64,000 nucleotides of DNA from Anaerolinea sp. (GTDB taxonomy: Bacteria > Chloroflexota > Anaerolineae > Anaerolineales > Anaerolineaceae). The stretch covers positions 367,440 to 431,439 of the forward strand of contig DYEC01000012.1 of the NCBI GenBank assembly GCA_020725865.1, written 5' to 3'. The position numbers and the translations under genes were made by a program. Numbering within the stretch: the first letter of the stretch is position 1; each line of letters begins with the position of its first letter. This document shows, in pieces, positions 62,114 to 64,000 of this stretch. Under the pieces are notes generated by a model that was not told the origin of the DNA, did not search any database, and saw nothing but the letters and a program-made list of their open reading frames with translations.

Positions 62114-62887
62114 AGTTTCTCTGACTACAGCAAACCCTGCAACCCGTTGCGGATGGGAGTAGACAACAAACCGCTGATGTCTGGCATATCCAATCAGGGT
62201 CACATTGAGCGTTTCAGCCATCTGCACTGCCAAAGTTGTCGGTGAGGTCCGCGACATGACCACCTGAGCGCCCATTCGGACGGACTTCTGCACCATTTCC
62301 GAACTGATGCGTCCGGTGGTCAAAACCACCCGCCGCTCAATCTGAACGGAGCTGAAAAGCATCAATCCAGCCAGTTTATCCAGCGTATTATGACGACCAA
62401 TATCTACCGCATAAAGTTGGATGGCGACGCCGTCACTCAAGGCAGAACAATGCAACCCTCTGGTTTGCTGATAGACCCCCTCCACCTGATAAAGCTGATC
62501 CATGTTTTCCAATAACCGTTGCGGATCGAACCGTTCAAAACGCGCCAGAGGACGGACATGCCTCGCCGGCTCCGCATTGGCAATCCCGCCAGTACAACCG
62601 GAAGTGCGCAGCCATTTTTCCGGCTTTTCCGCGGCGTGATTCAACCAAACGTCAATATTGGTTAAGTCCGCACAAACGCGCACGGATGCAATTTGGTCAG
62701 CCGATTCAATGACCCCTTCATTGTACAGGAAGCCAACCCCTAAAGCGTCTAAATCATACGGACTGCACGAAAAAATCAGCCAGATTTCACCGTTCACGGT
62801 AAGCGAAACGGGCGTCTCGGCAATCAGATTTTCGGTATTCACCAAGGACCAGTTGCCCGAATAATATTGAAAGCGCATGTCGCTCAT
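62093..62887 (-). CDS. fdhD: FdhD-like formate-dehydrogenase accessory sulfurtransferase
   Basis: The 264-residue protein has the FdhD fold signatures FLYNEGVI, DIGRHNTLDKL and TTGRISSEMVQK. FdhD transfers sulfur to the molybdenum or tungsten bis-MGD cofactor of formate dehydrogenases. The active Cys loop here is SGCTGG, with a single cysteine in place of the two of the CGxCG loop. Since only AOR-type tungsten enzymes are present, it may serve an enzyme elsewhere. The convergent VTT gene overlaps its end. Confidence 0.85.
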   Translation of the reverse strand: MSDMRFQYYSGNWSLVNTENLIAETPVSLTVNGEIWLIFSCSPYDLDALGVGFLYNEGVIESADQIASVRVCADLTNIDVWLNHAAEKPEKWLRTSGCTGGIANAEPARHVRPLARFERFDPQRLLENMDQLYQVEGVYQQTRGLHCSALSDGVAIQLYAVDIGRHNTLDKLAGLMLFSSVQIERRVVLTTGRISSEMVQKSVRMGAQVVMSRTSPTTLAVQMAETLNVTLIGYARHQRFVVYSHPQRVAGFAVVRETLTDQEF

Positions 62888-62991
62888 TTTTGAATCTCAC
62901 ACTCACCGTTCAAATTGCATAAAACCGATATAAAATGTAGTGGTATTATAATGCAGTGAGCCACAAAATTCCTGAGTGAGGTTTCGTAAAA

Positions 62992-63861
62992 TTGAGTACC
63001 AAAACGATGTCCGAGAAAATCACAAGAGTTGCCTTTCAAGGAGAACATGGTGCATATTCAGAAGAAGCGGTGATCGAACACTTTGGCGAGACTGTTGAGC
63101 CTGTTCCCTGCGAGAGCTTTGATGCGGTTTTTCAAAGCGTGCAGGAAGGGAACTGCGACTACGGAATGATCCCCATCGAGAACTCACTGACTGGGAGCAT
63201 TCATCGCAACTATGACCTTCTTTTGCAGTTTCCGTTATCGGTCGTCGGCGAGCAGTATCTGCGCATCTCGCATTGCCTGATTGGCGTTCCCGGTACATCG
63301 CTGGAACGTATTAAGAAGGTAATCAGCCATCCGCAGGCATTGGCGCAGTGCCAGCAATTTCTGGCTTCGCTGCAGGGCATCGCCACCGAGCCGGTTTACG
63401 ATACCGCCGGCAGTGTGAAAATGGTCAAAGATACAGGAAGCGCGGAAATTGCCGCCATCGCCTCTCAACGGGCAGCGCAGATTTACGAGATGGCGATTCT
63501 AGCAAAAGGGATTGAGGACAACCCGGCAAATTTCACCCGCTTTCAGGTTATCGCCCGTGAGCCTGTTTCGCCAAGTGATGACGCCAAAACATCCATCGTG
63601 TTTTCTCTGAACAACCGGCCGGGCGAGCTTTATCGAGCGATGAGCGTTTTTGCACTGCGCAATATTGATTTGACCAAAATCGAATCCCGCCCGCTGATTG
63701 GAAAACCCTGGGAATACTTTTTTTACATTGATTTCGTCGGCTCGATAGAAGACCCGGTCACCCAGCGCGCCTTAGCCAATCTGGAAGAGTTTTCAACCTT
63801 CATGCGGGTTTTGGGGTCTTATCCCCGCCACCGCCCCCAACCCAAAATCGAAAGCGGATAA
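62992..63861 (+). CDS. pheA: Prephenate dehydratase (PheA)
   Basis: The 289-residue protein has the periplasmic-binding-like catalytic region (AFQGEHGAYSEEAV, PIENSLTGSI, VISHPQALAQC, ASQRAA) and a C-terminal ACT domain (LNNRPGELYRAMSVFALRNI, ESRPLIGKPWEYFFYI), in which ESRP is the phenylalanine site. It converts prephenate to phenylpyruvate. It is a stand-alone dehydratase without chorismate mutase. The start is a TTG at 62992 after GTGAGG. An ATG five codons later (63007) is possible. Confidence 0.92.
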   Translation: MSTKTMSEKITRVAFQGEHGAYSEEAVIEHFGETVEPVPCESFDAVFQSVQEGNCDYGMIPIENSLTGSIHRNYDLLLQFPLSVVGEQYLRISHCLIGVPGTSLERIKKVISHPQALAQCQQFLASLQGIATEPVYDTAGSVKMVKDTGSAEIAAIASQRAAQIYEMAILAKGIEDNPANFTRFQVIAREPVSPSDDAKTSIVFSLNNRPGELYRAMSVFALRNIDLTKIESRPLIGKPWEYFFYIDFVGSIEDPVTQRALANLEEFSTFMRVLGSYPRHRPQPKIESG

Positions 63862-63902
63862 ACGCGAAAACCAGACCGCAGACAAAAAAGCCGCCACACA
63901 AC

Positions 63903-63931
63903 TTGACGAAGCCAGCGTTTTATGATACACT
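63903..63931 (+). promoter_or_regulatory. Promoter of the tRNA-Asp gene
   Basis: TTGACG (63903-63908) and TACACT (63926-63931) with a 17-base spacer lie 12 bases before the tRNA 5' end. Confidence 0.65.
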
Positions 63932-63942
63932 TCAACCTGTCC

Positions 63943-64000
63943 GGGGGCGTGGTGTAGCGGTTAACATGCGGCCCTGTCAAGGCCGAGATCGCGGGTTCGA
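63943..64000 (+). tRNA. tRNA-Asp (GTC), cut by the window edge
   Basis: A 7-base acceptor GGGGGCG is followed by a D arm GTGT/ACAT, an anticodon stem CGGCC/GGCCG with loop CTGTCAA (anticodon GTC at 63976-63978) and the T arm start GCGGGTTCGA. The sequence ends in the T loop, so the 3' acceptor half is outside the window. Confidence 0.93.

Noticed and set aside
1..64000. Prophage, IS element, CRISPR array or integration site
   Set aside because: No transposase, integrase, phage or Cas gene and no regular spaced repeats seen. The tRNA-Asp at the right edge is not next to an integrase inside the window.

Overview
The window looks like a stretch of an anaerobic Chloroflexota chromosome, most likely class Anaerolineae. 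This is inferred from three things: two BMP-type lipoproteins with the Val/Glu/Lys repeat linker common after the lipobox in that phylum, a NuoC-NuoD fusion, and several tungsten aldehyde:ferredoxin oxidoreductases beside a ferredoxin-linked 2-oxoacid oxidoreductase. GC is moderate by eye. I see no phage, transposase, CRISPR or rRNA genes, and the only tRNA is a tRNA-Asp cut by the right edge.

Layout. (1) 1-3970: the end of a rhodanese, then 2-oxoacid:ferredoxin oxidoreductase (beta and gamma-alpha fusion) in an operon behind a FadR-type GntR regulator. (2) 4000-10385: a leftward housekeeping run of NuoB, NuoCD, NuoI, a small Cys-rich protein, RicT/PSP1, an M20 amidohydrolase and a BtuF-like protein without signal peptide. 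(3) 10525-13330: a probably leaderless Fe-S-type regulator, and glmS with a long structured leader that resembles a glmS ribozyme. (4) 13398-61452: a roughly 48-kb catabolic island. (5) 61559-64000: a DedA/VTT membrane protein, FdhD, prephenate dehydratase and tRNA-Asp.

The catabolic island contains two complete BMP-type (nucleoside-class) ABC importers, four ATZ/TRZ-family deaminases, two dihydropyrimidinase-like hydrolases, two YgeW-like knotted carbamoyltransferases, a YgeY-like M20 hydrolase and a UbiD-type decarboxylase. It also has three AOR paralogues with two MoaD-like proteins, a methenyl-tetrahydromethanopterin cyclohydrolase homologue, and two pteridine-reductase-like SDRs. Two further SDRs, a Zn-alcohol dehydrogenase, an FGGY kinase, an LsrF-like aldolase and a TIM-barrel isomerase complete the sugar-type enzymes. 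An HcnAB-like pair with two DAO-type oxidases and an E1/E2 2-oxoacid dehydrogenase without E3 are also present. The set overlaps the ygeW/ygeY/hyuA/ssnA anaerobic purine-breakdown genes known from E. coli and gut bacteria, but has no YgeX, YgfK or xanthine dehydrogenase. My inference is that the island takes up an N-heterocyclic compound (purine nucleoside, ureide or pterin), opens the ring, recovers carbamoyl groups, and uses tungsten AORs for redox steps. The substrate is unproven.

The strongest non-coding signal is a 17-bp palindrome, GTNAAGT-NNN-AYTTNAC, at five promoters across the island (13398, 36850, 39935, 45948, 51417). At 39935 it lies over the -35 boxes of two divergent promoters, for AOR-1 and the cyclohydrolase homologue. 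It probably marks one regulon covering both importers, two of the three AOR operons and both arms of the pathway.
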